Assembly (NCBI RefSeq): GCF_900106065.1
Contig: NZ_LT629796.1
Location: 1,586,001 to 1,650,000, forward strand
Source: Pseudomonas mandelii
GTDB taxonomy: Bacteria > Pseudomonadota > Gammaproteobacteria > Pseudomonadales > Pseudomonadaceae
Length of the DNA stretch: 64,000 bases
Direction: 5' to 3'
Part shown: positions 37,800-47,473 of the stretch, one piece after another
Layout of the letters: each line of letters begins with the position of its first letter
Numbering within the stretch: the first letter of the stretch is position 1
The notes under the pieces: model-generated
What the model saw: only the letters and a program-made list of their open reading frames with translations
Told to the model about the DNA's origin: nothing
Database searches by the model: none
Program-made: the position numbers and the translations under genes

Positions 37800-39341
37800 G
37801 TGAACCGGCCCACGCCAGTAAAAACCGATAACTTCTTTCTGCTGATCTTCCGTGCACTGCGCCACCGCCGTGTACCGATTGCATTGCGCATCGCCAGCCA
37901 TAACGTGATCCTGGTCGCTCTGGCCCTGGTGATCTACGCCTGCGTGATGGGTTTGCAGTTCAAGCAGGCCATGCACGAGCAGGCCGATGCGCTGGGTGAA
38001 AGCCTGACCACGCAGACTGCCACGTCCGCCACGGAGCTGTTGGTGTCCAACGACATCCTCAGCCTCAACGTGCTGCTCAACAACCTGACCAAAAACAAGC
38101 TGGTGGCCCACGCCGCCATTTACAGCGTGGATAACCGCATCCTCGCCGAAGCCGGTCAGCGCCCCAAGCACAGCCTGCTGGGCGAAGCCGAGGGCATGTA
38201 CCAGAGCAAGATCACGTTCCAGGACGTCACCGCCGGGCAACTGCGCATCAGCCTGGACATGGATCAGTTCCAGCAGCCCATGACCATCAGCCTGCAAAGC
38301 ATGGGCATTTTGAGTGCGATTCTGCTGGCCCTGTCCCTGGCCTTGAGCCTGCGCCTGGGCCGGCACATCTCCACGCCGCTGCTGCAACTGCGCGTGTGGC
38401 TGCGCAATATCGACGAATACACCCCGGCCACCGAGCGCCAGGACGAGATCGGCGACCTGGCCCGTCAGCTGCACGCCAACTTCGCGCCGGAGCCGGCCGA
38501 ACCGGAACCCGTGCCGGAGCCGGAATACGACGACAGCGACTATGAAGACGCCGACGATAACGAGCCGTCCTTCGAAGTGCGCAACCTGCGGGATCCGAGT
38601 TTCGATGAAAGCAAACCTGTGGCTGGCCTCAAGCCAGCGCCACGGCGCAGTGTCAGCACCGTTGAAGACGACGATGACGACGATGACGACGATGCGTTTG
38701 CTGACTTGCGTGATGAATCGGCCGACGTTGCGCCTAAACCGCTCGCCAAACCGGTGATTTCGAACGTGCCGCAGCACAGCGCCGTACTGGCCGTGCAACT
38801 GGGCGCTCAAGATCAACTGCGTCGTCTGCCTCGCACCCGCCTGGAAGAACTGCTGAAACGCTATCGCGACTGCCTCGATCAGGCAGCTTCGCTCTATCAG
38901 AGCGAACTGCACACCCTGAACGATGGCAGCACGCTGATGCTGTTCCACACCGAAGACAGCGGCGATGACTACCTGACCAACGCAATCTGCTGCGGTGAAT
39001 TGCTGCGAGCCTTGGGTCATCAGTTGCAGATTGAAGTTGCAGACAGCGGCATCACCCTGCAATTGCAGCTGGGCCTGACGCTGGGTGATGAGCTATTCGG
39101 TCTGAGCCAGATCGACCTGCTGCTGACCGAAGCCGCTCAGGATGCCCTGGCCTTGTCGCAACACAGCCGCAACCTGCTGCTGGTGGAGCGCAAGATCGGT
39201 GACGACGCGCTGATACGCCAGCGTGCGCGGATCCGCCCGATTGCCAGCCCTGAGGGTGCGTGCTGTGTGGAGCGGTTGATGGAGCCTTATCCGTCGATGC
39301 TGGAGCGACAACTGGCGCGGATGCATGAGCGTCGGGCGTAA
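37800..39341 (+). CDS. AhpA/Smp (YtjB)-like membrane protein with HAMP segment
   Basis: The 513 residues start at GTG 37800. An N-terminal membrane helix (about 33-50), a periplasmic domain of about 120 residues and a second helix (about 165-183) are followed by a HAMP-like segment (LRLGRHISTPLLQLRVWLRNIDEYTP). A low-complexity acidic linker includes nine consecutive aspartates near residue 290. The C-terminal domain (AVLAVQLGAQDQLRRLP ... LGLTLGDELFG) recalls a degenerate cyclase fold without recognisable catalytic residues. E. coli ytjB (smp, also called ahpA) has the same place next to serB. Function unknown. Confidence 0.75.
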   Translation: MNRPTPVKTDNFFLLIFRALRHRRVPIALRIASHNVILVALALVIYACVMGLQFKQAMHEQADALGESLTTQTATSATELLVSNDILSLNVLLNNLTKNKLVAHAAIYSVDNRILAEAGQRPKHSLLGEAEGMYQSKITFQDVTAGQLRISLDMDQFQQPMTISLQSMGILSAILLALSLALSLRLGRHISTPLLQLRVWLRNIDEYTPATERQDEIGDLARQLHANFAPEPAEPEPVPEPEYDDSDYEDADDNEPSFEVRNLRDPSFDESKPVAGLKPAPRRSVSTVEDDDDDDDDDAFADLRDESADVAPKPLAKPVISNVPQHSAVLAVQLGAQDQLRRLPRTRLEELLKRYRDCLDQAASLYQSELHTLNDGSTLMLFHTEDSGDDYLTNAICCGELLRALGHQLQIEVADSGITLQLQLGLTLGDELFGLSQIDLLLTEAAQDALALSQHSRNLLLVERKIGDDALIRQRARIRPIASPEGACCVERLMEPYPSMLERQLARMHERRA

Positions 39342-39363
39342 GCCTTAAACCCCAGAAGTGAAG

Positions 39364-39399
39364 AAGCCCGCAGACGAGTGATCGTCTGCGGGCTTTTTT
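39364..39399 (+). terminator. Strong intrinsic terminator of AhpA-like gene
   Basis: AAGCCCGCAGACGA and TCGTCTGCGGGCTT give a 14-bp perfect stem with a GTGA loop and a run of T, 22 bp past the stop. Confidence 0.95.
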
Positions 39400-39413
39400 G
39401 TTGCCTGTGTCCC

Positions 39414-39514
39414 GGCCTCTTCGCGAGCAGGCTCGCTCCCACAGGTTTTGTGTCGTACACCTATCGCGCGAACGACGCAGGGCCTGTGGGAGCGAGCCTA
39501 CTCGCGAAGAGGCC
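39414..39514 (+). repeat. REPIN (GCGAGCAGGCTCGCTCCCAC family)
   Basis: GGCCTCTTCGCGAGCAGGCT at 39414 and its inverse ending CTCGCGAAGAGGCC at 39514 enclose a variable centre. It lies between two terminators of convergent genes. Confidence 0.88.
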
Positions 39515-39549
39515 AGGACAAGCGACAGATATCTGCACCCTGCAGAAAC

Positions 39550-39579
39550 AACAAAGCCCACATCACTGCGGGCTTTGTT
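39550..39579 (-). terminator. Intrinsic terminator of PqiC-like gene
   Basis: AACAAAGCCC and GGGCTTTGTT form a 10-bp stem 17 bp past the stop of the lipoprotein gene; the T-rich strand faces left. Confidence 0.8.
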
Positions 39580-39596
39580 CTTGGATCAATCCAGGC

Positions 39597-40310
39597 TTAG
39601 AACCTGAACACTTCCATATCGGTCCGGATCGGCGAGGCCATCGGGATCTTCGGCTGTTTCTCTTGCTCTGCCGCGGGAGCCACTGGCTTCGGAGCAGGCT
39701 TTTTGGGTGCTTCAGCGATCGGCGGTTGATTAGCCAGTGGCTTGAGCGCCACGGACAATTGCTCGGCCAGACGCTGCAGCAACACCCCCTGAGCCTGAAC
39801 CTGAGCCGCCGTGCCGCCTGCGTGCTGCTCCTGCAGGTGAATGATGCGGTTATCGCGAACCTGGCCACGACGGTCGATCAGGCGCCATTGCGCATCCAGG
39901 ATCGCTGGTTGCGATTCGCCCGAGTCCAGACGAGTAATCGTCAGCAGCACCTGGACATCCGGCGTGAAGCCGAGGGTCGCAGGCGCCAGCACAACCCGCT
40001 GACTGTCCAGATGGCCCGCCACCTGACGCAGCAACAGCTGATCAACGTCCGACGACAGGCTTCCAGCCCAACGACCGTCGGTCGACGCCTGAAGGCTGCC
40101 ATCCGGCTGTCGCTGCAACAAGGTTTCGCGTTGCAGGTAATCCGCAAGCGTTACCGGGCCGAGCAATACCGCCATGCCGGCGCTTTGCGCAGGCTGAACC
40201 GGACTTCCGCTGTCCAGCTGATACAGCGACACCGGCTGGTGAACGCTGCAACCCGCCAGGCCAAGAACGCCAGCGAGCATCAAAATAAAAGGAAGGCGCA
40301 GAGCAGTCAT
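39597..40310 (-). CDS. PqiC/YmbA-like outer-membrane lipoprotein
   Basis: The 237 residues carry a lipoprotein signal with lipobox LGLAGC (Cys21). The family signature follows: VSLYQLDSGSPV, LLGPVTLADYLQRETLLQRQ, GRWAGSLSSDVDQLLLRQVAGHL. PqiC-type proteins are auxiliary lipoproteins of MCE phospholipid transporters. Here no pqiA or pqiB is adjacent; instead the gene stands next to parC. The tail (about 185-237) is a Pro/Lys/Ala-rich extension beyond the usual domain. An orphan partner for a distant MCE system is likely. Confidence 0.8.
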   Translation of the reverse strand: MTALRLPFILMLAGVLGLAGCSVHQPVSLYQLDSGSPVQPAQSAGMAVLLGPVTLADYLQRETLLQRQPDGSLQASTDGRWAGSLSSDVDQLLLRQVAGHLDSQRVVLAPATLGFTPDVQVLLTITRLDSGESQPAILDAQWRLIDRRGQVRDNRIIHLQEQHAGGTAAQVQAQGVLLQRLAEQLSVALKPLANQPPIAEAPKKPAPKPVAPAAEQEKQPKIPMASPIRTDMEVFRF

Positions 40311-40445
40311 CGTCCCATCCAGGTGGTTGCCACAAGGCTAACCACAGTGAAAATACTCAATAAATATGAAGAACGCTCGGCCACGCCGGCGCTTGAAAGG
40401 CCATATCATCCGTGAATATGCGTTCCGACTCCAGCGGCAAAGCGT

Positions 40446-40471
40446 CGATCTACGCGTTAAATCGTAGATCG
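40446..40471 (-). terminator. Hairpin past parC
   Basis: CGATCTACG (40446-40454) and CGTAGATCG (40463-40471) form a 9-bp stem 16 bp after the parC stop. No T run follows on the minus strand, so termination is only possible. The rest of 40311-40486 shows nothing. Confidence 0.5.
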
Positions 40472-40486
40472 AGCGCTCTAGGCCGC

Positions 40487-42754
40487 TTAATTGAGGTTTT
40501 CGACGAGCAGCGCATCGACCCGCTGGAAGCCACGTGGCAGTTTGTTACCACGACGACCACGCTCACCTTTGTAGTGTTCGAGGTCGTCCGCTTTCAGCGA
40601 CAACGTACGTTTTCCGGCCTGAAGCACCAACGTGGCGCCCTCCGGCAGTACGGCGATGTCCGTGACATATTCTTCGCGACTGGCCACACGCTCACCGTTG
40701 ATCCCGATGATTTTGTTGCCTTTGCCCTTACCTAATTGTGGCAGATCACTGATCTTGAAGATCAGCAGGCGACCTTCGGTGGTCACCGAGGCCAGCCAAT
40801 TGTTCTCGCGATCGGTCACCGGGCGCGGAAGAATGACCTTCGAGTTGTTCGGCAAGCTCAACAACGCCTTGCCCGCCTTGTTCTTGGCTTGCAGGTCTTC
40901 ACCCTTGACCACGAAGCCGTATCCGGCATCGGAGGCGATCACGTACAGCGAATCGTCTTCCGGCATCAGCACGCATTCGAAACTCGCCCCTGGCGGCGGC
41001 GTCAGACGGCCGGTCAACGGCTCGCCCTGGCCACGGGCCGATGGCAGTGTGTGGGCCGCCACCGAATAACTGCGACCGGTGGAGTCGATAAACACTGCAA
41101 ACTGGTTGGAGCGACCCGGTGCCAACGCCTTGAAACCATCCCCGGCCTTGTAGGAAAGCCCGGTGGCGTCGATCTCGTGGCCTTTGGCAGAACGCACCCA
41201 GCCTTTTTCCGACAGCACGACAGTCACTTTCTCGTTCGGCAGCAGATCGTGCTCGGTCAGGGCCTTGGCTTCGGTGCGCTCGACGATGGGCGAACGACGG
41301 TCGTCGCCGTAGGTTTCGGCGTCCTTGATCAGCTCGGTACGTACCAGCTTTTTCAGCTTGGCTTCGCTGCTCAGCAGGGCTTGCAGCTTGGCTTGTTCCT
41401 TGAGCAGTTCATCTTGCTCGGCACGCAGTTTCATCTCTTCCAGTCGCGCCAACTGACGCAAACGGGTGTCGAGAATGTAGTCGGCCTGGATTTCGCTCAA
41501 GGCGAACCGTGCGATCAGCGCGGCTTTCGGGTGTTCCTCGGTACGGATGATGTGAATCACTTCATCCAGGTTGAGGTAGGCAATCAACAAACCGTCCAAC
41601 AGGTGCAGGCGACGCTCGACCTTGTCGAGGCGGAATTGAAGACGACGACGCACGGTTTGAACGCGGAATTCCAGCCACTCCACCAGCAGCGCACGCAGGT
41701 TCTTCAGCTGCGGTTTGCCGTCCAGGCCAATGATGTTGATGTTGACCCGGTAGCTCGACTCCAGCTCGGTGCTGGCGAACAGGTGTTGCATCAGCGCATC
41801 GTGGTCGAAATTCTTCCGCGCGCCCGGAATGATCACGATCCGGCACGGGTTCTCGTGGTCGGATTCGTCGCGCAGGTCAGCGATCTGCGGGGCTTTGGAC
41901 GGTTTGGCCTGCATCATCGCCGCGATCTGCTCCAGCACCTTGGCGCCCGAGACTTGATGCGGCAGCGCGGTGACGATGATGTCGCCGTCTTCAATGTGGT
42001 ACACGGCGCGCATGCGCACCGACCCCTTGCCGGTTTCGTACATTTTCAGCAGATCGGCACGAGGCGTGATGATTTCCGCTTCGGTCGGGTAATCCGGGCC
42101 CTGAATGTGCTCGCAGAGCTGCTCGACCGTGGCTTTGGGTTCATCGAGCAAGCGCACGCAGGCTGTCGCGACTTCGCGCAGGTTGTGCGGCGGTACGTCG
42201 GTGGCCATGCCCACGGCGATGCCGGTGGTGCCGTTGAGCAGGATGTTCGGCAAACGCGCCGGCAACACCAGCGGCTCGTCGAGTGTACCGTCGAAGTTCG
42301 GCCCCCAGTCCGCCGTGCCCTGGCCCAGTTCGCTGAGCAGCACTTCGGAATAACGCGACAGCCGCGCCTCGGTGTAACGCATGGCGGCGAAGGACTTGGG
42401 ATCATCCGGCGCACCCCAGTTACCCTGGCCGTCGACCAGCGTGTAGCGATAGCTGAACGGCTGGGCCATCAGAACCATGGCTTCGTAGCACGCCGAGTCG
42501 CCGTGCGGGTGGAACTTACCGAGCACGTCACCGACGGTACGCGCCGATTTCTTGTGCTTGGAATCGGCGTCCAGCCCCAACTCGCTCATCGCATAGATGA
42601 TGCGCCGCTGTACCGGTTTCAGGCCGTCGCCGATATGCGGCAAGGCACGGTCCATGATCACGTACATGGAGTAGTTGAGGTAGGCATTTTCGGTGAAGTC
42701 AGCCAGTGACCGGCGTTCTACACCGTCCAGGCTGAGATCAAGGGAGTCGCTCAT
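40487..42754 (-). CDS. parC: DNA topoisomerase IV subunit A
   Basis: ParC is the DNA-cutting subunit that decatenates daughter chromosomes together with ParE. The 755 residues start at ATG 42754 ([20 protein letters not shown]), 7 bp after the retropepsin-like gene. The catalytic tyrosine is Y127 in [11 protein letters not shown]. The quinolone-determining region reads [12 protein letters not shown] with S87 and E91, the susceptible forms. The C-terminal beta-pinwheel has blade motifs such as [12 protein letters not shown]. Length and order are normal. Confidence 0.98.
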   Translation of the reverse strand: MSDSLDLSLDGVERRSLADFTENAYLNYSMYVIMDRALPHIGDGLKPVQRRIIYAMSELGLDADSKHKKSARTVGDVLGKFHPHGDSACYEAMVLMAQPFSYRYTLVDGQGNWGAPDDPKSFAAMRYTEARLSRYSEVLLSELGQGTADWGPNFDGTLDEPLVLPARLPNILLNGTTGIAVGMATDVPPHNLREVATACVRLLDEPKATVEQLCEHIQGPDYPTEAEIITPRADLLKMYETGKGSVRMRAVYHIEDGDIIVTALPHQVSGAKVLEQIAAMMQAKPSKAPQIADLRDESDHENPCRIVIIPGARKNFDHDALMQHLFASTELESSYRVNINIIGLDGKPQLKNLRALLVEWLEFRVQTVRRRLQFRLDKVERRLHLLDGLLIAYLNLDEVIHIIRTEEHPKAALIARFALSEIQADYILDTRLRQLARLEEMKLRAEQDELLKEQAKLQALLSSEAKLKKLVRTELIKDAETYGDDRRSPIVERTEAKALTEHDLLPNEKVTVVLSEKGWVRSAKGHEIDATGLSYKAGDGFKALAPGRSNQFAVFIDSTGRSYSVAAHTLPSARGQGEPLTGRLTPPPGASFECVLMPEDDSLYVIASDAGYGFVVKGEDLQAKNKAGKALLSLPNNSKVILPRPVTDRENNWLASVTTEGRLLIFKISDLPQLGKGKGNKIIGINGERVASREEYVTDIAVLPEGATLVLQAGKRTLSLKADDLEHYKGERGRRGNKLPRGFQRVDALLVENLN

Positions 42755-42761
42755 GCGGGCC

Positions 42762-43286
42762 TCATCGGTTCGTTGTCTGGCGCAGCAGCATGGTGCCACC
42801 GCGCTGGGTAAATTCAAGTTTGTTCAGCGCGCTCATACCGAGCAGCACTTGCTTGCCATCCAGGCCTGGCACGACGATGGCGCGCACATCACGCAGCACA
42901 ATGTCGCCCAGTTGCAGCCGGTCGACGCGGGTTCGATAACCCTCGGTACGACCGTTGGCGGTGCTCAGGGTCACCCCGAAGCCTTGTTCCAGTTTCAGCC
43001 GTTCGGCCATTTGCGCCGGGATTGCCACATCGGTTGCCCCGGTATCCAGCATGAAATCCACCGGCTGGCCATTGATCTGGCCGCTGGCGACGAAGTGCCC
43101 CTGGGTGTTGCTGGCCAGTTTCACTTCAATAAAACCTTCGCCCTGCTCCGAGCTGACGACCACATTGGGATTTTGCTGCCGATCCTCCCACTGGCCGAAA
43201 AACCGCGTCGCCAGGAACAGCGCCGCGCACCAGGCCAGCACCATGAACACCCGACCGGCACGCTTTCCCGGCGTTTGCTGGCTCAC
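42762..43286 (-). CDS. Retropepsin-like aspartic protease, membrane-anchored
   Basis: The 174 residues start at GTG 43286, overlapping the previous stop by 4 bp (GTGA). One N-terminal membrane helix (about 12-29) precedes a periplasmic domain with [10 protein letters not shown] (catalytic D81) and a pattern of the clan AA retropepsin-like family ([35 protein letters not shown]). Such proteins act as dimers with one Asp each. The substrate is unknown. It is tightly placed between the phytase-like gene and parC, an association kept in other pseudomonads. Confidence 0.88.
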   Translation of the reverse strand: MSQQTPGKRAGRVFMVLAWCAALFLATRFFGQWEDRQQNPNVVVSSEQGEGFIEVKLASNTQGHFVASGQINGQPVDFMLDTGATDVAIPAQMAERLKLEQGFGVTLSTANGRTEGYRTRVDRLQLGDIVLRDVRAIVVPGLDGKQVLLGMSALNKLEFTQRGGTMLLRQTTNR

Positions 43287-44272
43287 GGCTTGGCACTCCA
43301 GCCACCTTCAGGCGCGGCGAAGCGCCAAACGACCGGGCGAACCTCGCCATCGGCGCGGGCATCGTTGTTGTTGTCGGTGCCGACCCAGGCACCCTCGGCG
43401 TCGACAATCAACGCTTCAGTCAGACCAAACGGATTTTGATAGCGGCGGTGTTCCTGCAAGGCTTCATCGGCAAATGACCAGCAGCGCTCGACCTTGGCCG
43501 TCTCCGGGTCGCGGCGGCAGATCTGGTAAGCGTTGCGTTCAAGGGTAAACAGCTTGCCGTTGAACAGCGATACATCGGCAAAGTCCCGAGTCACGGCTTT
43601 GGCCCGTGGAAACTGTGCCGGCTGCATTTCTTTCCCCGCCTCGCTCAGCAGCACGCAACCACCGTCGCAATCCCACACCGTCTGTTTGCGCTTGATCAGC
43701 AACAAGCCACGGCTTTGACGCTCGGCGGCGAGCCACAATTGATCGCCCGCCGGATTGATCGCCAGCCCCTCGAACAGCGCATTGAACTGCAACAGCATGC
43801 CACTGGCCCGAGCTTCGCGAACCAGCATCGGCGAGATCTTCAGCCAGGACGACGGCCCAACGGGCGGCACTTGCAGGATCGCGGCATGGGACTCGCTGAC
43901 GATGTAGCGATTACCCGCGCTGTCGCAAGTGATGCCTTCAAAATCCAGGTCCCCGCCCCGTACAAACGCCGCGACCCAGGCCCGCGAACGCAACCCCCAG
44001 GGCAAACCGCTGTCCGGCACCGCCGGCACGCCGATGCCCACGGTTTCGGCCTGCCAGACCGTGTCGCGGGTATCGAGACGGTAGATCTGGTCATCGTCGC
44101 GATCGGAGACCGTCCACAAGTCTTTGCCGCACTGGGCCAGCCCCGACAGATTGCCGCCGCGCATGCCGTCGACGGGATGCTCGGACAACAGGCGCAACTG
44201 CGGTGCCGGTTCGGAAAGCGCCGAAACGGAGGTCAGAAGTAACGCACACGCCAGGGCAAAGCCAGCCCGCAT
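43283..44272 (-). CDS. Secreted esterase-like/phytase-like beta-propeller protein
   Basis: The 329 residues have a signal peptide (MRAGFALACALLLTSVSALS-EP). The sequence has the features of the 'esterase-like activity of phytase' family: LSGLAQCGKDLWTVSDRDDDQIYRLD, DLDFEGITCDSAGNRYIVSES, FEGLAINPAGDQLWLAAER and WVGTDNNNDARADG. A periplasmic beta-propeller is expected; the substrate is unknown. Its ATG shares one base with the parE stop, and its stop overlaps the retropepsin-like gene, so it is cotranslated with topoisomerase IV genes without an obvious reason. Confidence 0.85.
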   Translation of the reverse strand: MRAGFALACALLLTSVSALSEPAPQLRLLSEHPVDGMRGGNLSGLAQCGKDLWTVSDRDDDQIYRLDTRDTVWQAETVGIGVPAVPDSGLPWGLRSRAWVAAFVRGGDLDFEGITCDSAGNRYIVSESHAAILQVPPVGPSSWLKISPMLVREARASGMLLQFNALFEGLAINPAGDQLWLAAERQSRGLLLIKRKQTVWDCDGGCVLLSEAGKEMQPAQFPRAKAVTRDFADVSLFNGKLFTLERNAYQICRRDPETAKVERCWSFADEALQEHRRYQNPFGLTEALIVDAEGAWVGTDNNNDARADGEVRPVVWRFAAPEGGWSAKP

Positions 44273-46176
44273 CAGCCAAGAACCTCGGCGAGGTTGCCTT
44301 TGGATTCCAGCCAGGATTTGCGGTCACCGGCGCGTTTCTTCGCCAGCAGCATATCCATCATTTCCGAGGTCGCTTCGAAATCGTCCAGCGTCAACTGCAC
44401 CAGACGCCGCGTGTTCGGGTCCATGGTGGTTTCGCGCAGTTGCGGCGGGTTCATTTCACCCAGTCCTTTGAATCGGGTGACCTGCGGCTTGCCGCGTTTC
44501 TTCTCGGCCACCAGGCGATCGAGAATGCCATCGCGCTCGGCTTCGTCGAGGGCGTAGTAAATCTCTTTGCCCAGGTCGATGCGGTACAGCGGCGGCATCG
44601 CGACGTAAACGTGACCGGCATCCACCAGCGGGCGGAAATGCTGGACGAACAAAGCGCAAAGCAAGGTGGCGATGTGCAGGCCGTCGGAGTCGGCGTCGGC
44701 GAGAATGCAGATCTTGCCGTAACGCAGCTGGCTCATGTCCGCCGCGCCCGGATCGACACCGATGGCCACGGCGATGTTGTGCACTTCCTGACTGGCCAGC
44801 ACTTCGCTGCCGTCGACTTCCCAGGTGTTCAGAATCTTGCCGCGCAACGGCAGGATCGCCTGGAATTCCTTGTCCCGCGCTTGTTTGGCCGAACCGCCGG
44901 CGGAATCACCTTCCACCAGGAACAGCTCGGAACGCATCGGGTCTTGCCCGGCGCAGTCGGCGAGTTTGCCCGGCAATGCTGGCCCGGCGGTGATGCGCTT
45001 GCGCTCGACCTTCTTGCTGGCCTTGAGACGACGGCCGGCGTTGTTGATCGCCAGTTCCGCCAGCAGCATGCCGGTTTCCGGATGAGCATTGAGCCACAGG
45101 CTGAACGCATCCTTGACCACACCGGAAACGAACGCCGCCGCTTCACGGGACGACAGACGTTCCTTGGTCTGGCCGGAGAACTGCGGTTCCTGCATTTTCA
45201 TCGACAGCACGAACGCAATGCGTTCCCAGACGTCTTCAGGCGCCAGCTTCACACCACGCGGCAACAGGCTGCGGAATTCGCAGAACTCGCGCATCGCATC
45301 GAGCAAGCCCTGACGCAGACCGTTGACGTGAGTGCCGCCCTGCGCCGTCGGGATCAGGTTGACGTAGCTTTCCTGCACGCTGTCGCCACCTTCCGGTAAC
45401 CACAGCAGCGCCCAATCGACCGCTTCCTTGTTACCGGCCAGGCTGCCGCAGAACGGCTCGTCCGGCAGGCGTTCGAATTCGCTGACGGCGTCAACCAGGT
45501 AGGAGCGCAGGCCGTCTTCGTAATGCCATTCGACTTTCTCGCCGGTGGCCTTGTCTTCAAAACTGACCAGTAGCCCCGGGCACAGAACGGCCTTGGCCTT
45601 GAGCACGTGCTTGAGGCGGCTGATGGAGAATTTCGGTGAATCGAAGTACTTCGGGTCCGGGGCGAAGAACACGCTGGTGCCAGTGTTGCGCTTGCCGACG
45701 GTGCCGATCACTTCCAGCTCGGTTTTCTTGTAACCGTCGGCGAAAGTCATCTGGTATTCGTTGCCGTCGCGCTTCACGCGCACCCGGACTTCGGTCGACA
45801 AAGCGTTGACCACCGAAATACCCACCCCGTGCAGACCGCCGGAGAACTGGTAGTTCTTGTTGGAAAACTTGCCACCCGCATGAAGCTTGGTGAGGATCAG
45901 CTCGACGCCCGACACACCTTCTTCCGGGTGAATGTCCACCGGCATGCCACGGCCGTCATCGCTGACTTCCAGGGAGTGATCGGCGTGCAGGATGACCTGC
46001 ACCGACGTTGCGTGCCCGGCCAAGGCTTCGTCGACGCTGTTGTCGATGACTTCCTGGGCGAGGTGGTTCGGCCGACTGGTGTCGGTGTACATGCCGGGGC
46101 GTTTGCGCACCGGGTCGAGGCCCGAGAGGACTTCGATGGCGTCTGCGTTATAAGAGCTAGCGCTGGGAGTGGCCAT
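44272..46176 (-). CDS. parE: DNA topoisomerase IV subunit B
   Basis: ParE is the ATPase subunit of topoisomerase IV. The 634 residues start at ATG 46176 (MATPSASSYNADAIEVLSGLDPV). GHKL motifs: EVIDNSVDEALAG, DDGRGMPVDIH and GGLHGVGISVVNAL. The transducer domain and the Toprim domain with LFLVEGDSAGGSAKQARD and DADSDGLHIATLL follow, and the end is KSWLESKGNLAEVLG. The small downstream genes overlap it, forming parE - phytase-like - retropepsin-like - parC. Confidence 0.98.
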   Translation of the reverse strand: MATPSASSYNADAIEVLSGLDPVRKRPGMYTDTSRPNHLAQEVIDNSVDEALAGHATSVQVILHADHSLEVSDDGRGMPVDIHPEEGVSGVELILTKLHAGGKFSNKNYQFSGGLHGVGISVVNALSTEVRVRVKRDGNEYQMTFADGYKKTELEVIGTVGKRNTGTSVFFAPDPKYFDSPKFSISRLKHVLKAKAVLCPGLLVSFEDKATGEKVEWHYEDGLRSYLVDAVSEFERLPDEPFCGSLAGNKEAVDWALLWLPEGGDSVQESYVNLIPTAQGGTHVNGLRQGLLDAMREFCEFRSLLPRGVKLAPEDVWERIAFVLSMKMQEPQFSGQTKERLSSREAAAFVSGVVKDAFSLWLNAHPETGMLLAELAINNAGRRLKASKKVERKRITAGPALPGKLADCAGQDPMRSELFLVEGDSAGGSAKQARDKEFQAILPLRGKILNTWEVDGSEVLASQEVHNIAVAIGVDPGAADMSQLRYGKICILADADSDGLHIATLLCALFVQHFRPLVDAGHVYVAMPPLYRIDLGKEIYYALDEAERDGILDRLVAEKKRGKPQVTRFKGLGEMNPPQLRETTMDPNTRRLVQLTLDDFEATSEMMDMLLAKKRAGDRKSWLESKGNLAEVLG

Positions 46177-46230
46177 GGGGTCTCGTCGTCCGCCTGTCAA
46201 AAAAGTGTTCTGTGAAAAAGAGACGACGAC

Positions 46231-46839
46231 TCACAGTGCTGTGAAATCGATCGCCTGATACAAATCTGCGCCGATACCGGCAAAACTCAGCATTGCCGGC
46301 AGTTGCGCGGCAAAACCCTGGAAACTATGGTCGCCGCCGGCCTGGATGCGCAAGGCACAGGCGCGGTAATACTGCTGGGCGAGGCGATAGTCCAGCGTTT
46401 CGTCGCCGGTCTGCAACCACACCTGATACCGCTGCGGATCCTGGGGCGCCGGCACTTCCAGCTCGGCCAGGGCCGTCACGTGGTCGTGGGTCAATTCCCA
46501 GGCCTCATCGGTATACAGGTTTTTCTGCGTCCCCAGATACCCGTCAAACATCCGGTGCGGACTGACGGCAGGGTTGATCAACAGGGCCTTGAGGCCATGG
46601 CGCTCGGCCAAGTGAGTCGCATAGTAGCCGCCGAGTGAGCTGCCTACCAGCAGTGGCCGCCCAAGCTCTTCAATCGCCTTGTTCAGCTGACCGATGGCTT
46701 CGCGCGGGTGGTGATGCAAGGCAGGAACGCGCAACTGATCGCTCAAACCCAGGCGGTCCATCACTTGCACCAACTGCGTGGCCTTTTTTGACGAAGGCGC
46801 GCTGTTGAAGCCGTGGATATAAAGGATCGAACCGGACAT
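46231..46839 (-). CDS. yqiA: YqiA/YcfP-family alpha/beta-hydrolase (esterase)
   Basis: The 202 residues start MSGSILYIHGFNSAPSSKKA. The catalytic serine lies in the nucleophile elbow GSSLGGYYA, the acid in TGDETLDY and the histidine in AGGDHSFQGF, the signature of the YqiA esterases. The substrate is unknown; E. coli YqiA prefers short acyl esters. It lies 54 bp upstream of parE, as in E. coli and PAO1, and is preceded by a repeat array. Confidence 0.93.
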   Translation of the reverse strand: MSGSILYIHGFNSAPSSKKATQLVQVMDRLGLSDQLRVPALHHHPREAIGQLNKAIEELGRPLLVGSSLGGYYATHLAERHGLKALLINPAVSPHRMFDGYLGTQKNLYTDEAWELTHDHVTALAELEVPAPQDPQRYQVWLQTGDETLDYRLAQQYYRACALRIQAGGDHSFQGFAAQLPAMLSFAGIGADLYQAIDFTAL

Positions 46840-46936
46840 TTGAGCTCCCTGTGCGTCGGTAAAGAACGCGGAGTTTACAGGGAGTCGGGGGGATCGGGAT
46901 ATGCATGGCGGGCATGAGGGGCTGGGTAGACGCCAT

Positions 46937-47395
46937 TGCGGGCAGTCTTGCTCCTACTGGGGAATGTCGGTACCTGCAAGAGATTGGTCGGCTGTCAGGC
47001 CGTCTTCGCGGGCAAGCCTCGCTCCTACAGTGGAATGGGGGTACCTGTAAAAGAGATTGGTCGGCTGTCAGGCCGTCTTCGCGGGCAAGCCTCGCTCCTA
47101 CAGTGGAATGGGGGTACCTGTAAAAGAGATTGGTCGGCTGTCAGGCCGCCTTCGCGGGCAAGCCTCGCTCCTACAGTGGAATGGGGGTACCTGTAAAAGA
47201 GATTGGTCGGCTGTCAGGCCGCCTTCGCGGGCAAGCCTCGCTCCTACAGTGGAATGGGGGTACCTGCAAGAGATTGGTCGGCTGTCAGGCCGTCTTCGCG
47301 GGCAAGCCTCGCTCCTACAGTGGAGTGTGGGTACCTGCAAGAGATTGGTCGGCTGTCAGGCCGCCTTCGCGGGCAAGCCTCGCTCCTACAAGGGG
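46937..47395 (+). repeat. Head-to-tail tandem array of six REP units (71-73 bp period)
   Basis: The word GATTGGTCGGCTGTCAGGCC starts at 46982, 47055, 47128, 47201, 47272 and 47343: periods 73, 73, 73, 71 and 71 bp. Each unit continues with CTTCGCGGGCAAGCCTCGCT, then CCTACAGTGGAATGGGGGTA. A degenerate unit precedes (46937-46980) and the last unit runs into AAGGGGTTCGC. Units differ at single sites only. All are in one orientation, unlike the inverted REPINs elsewhere. Confidence 0.93.
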
Positions 47396-47473
47396 TTCGC
47401 TGTACACGCTTCGCTCTTCACCACTCATCAGGCCGAGCGTTAGCTCGCCTGCAGCTCTTGATCTTGATCTACC

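Noticed and set aside
40736..42709. 657-codon plus-strand frame
   Set aside because: Antisense shadow of parC.
46937..47395. CRISPR-like appearance of the tandem array
   Set aside because: Whole 71-73 bp units repeat, including what would be spacers; there are no unique spacers and no cas genes. It is a REP amplification.
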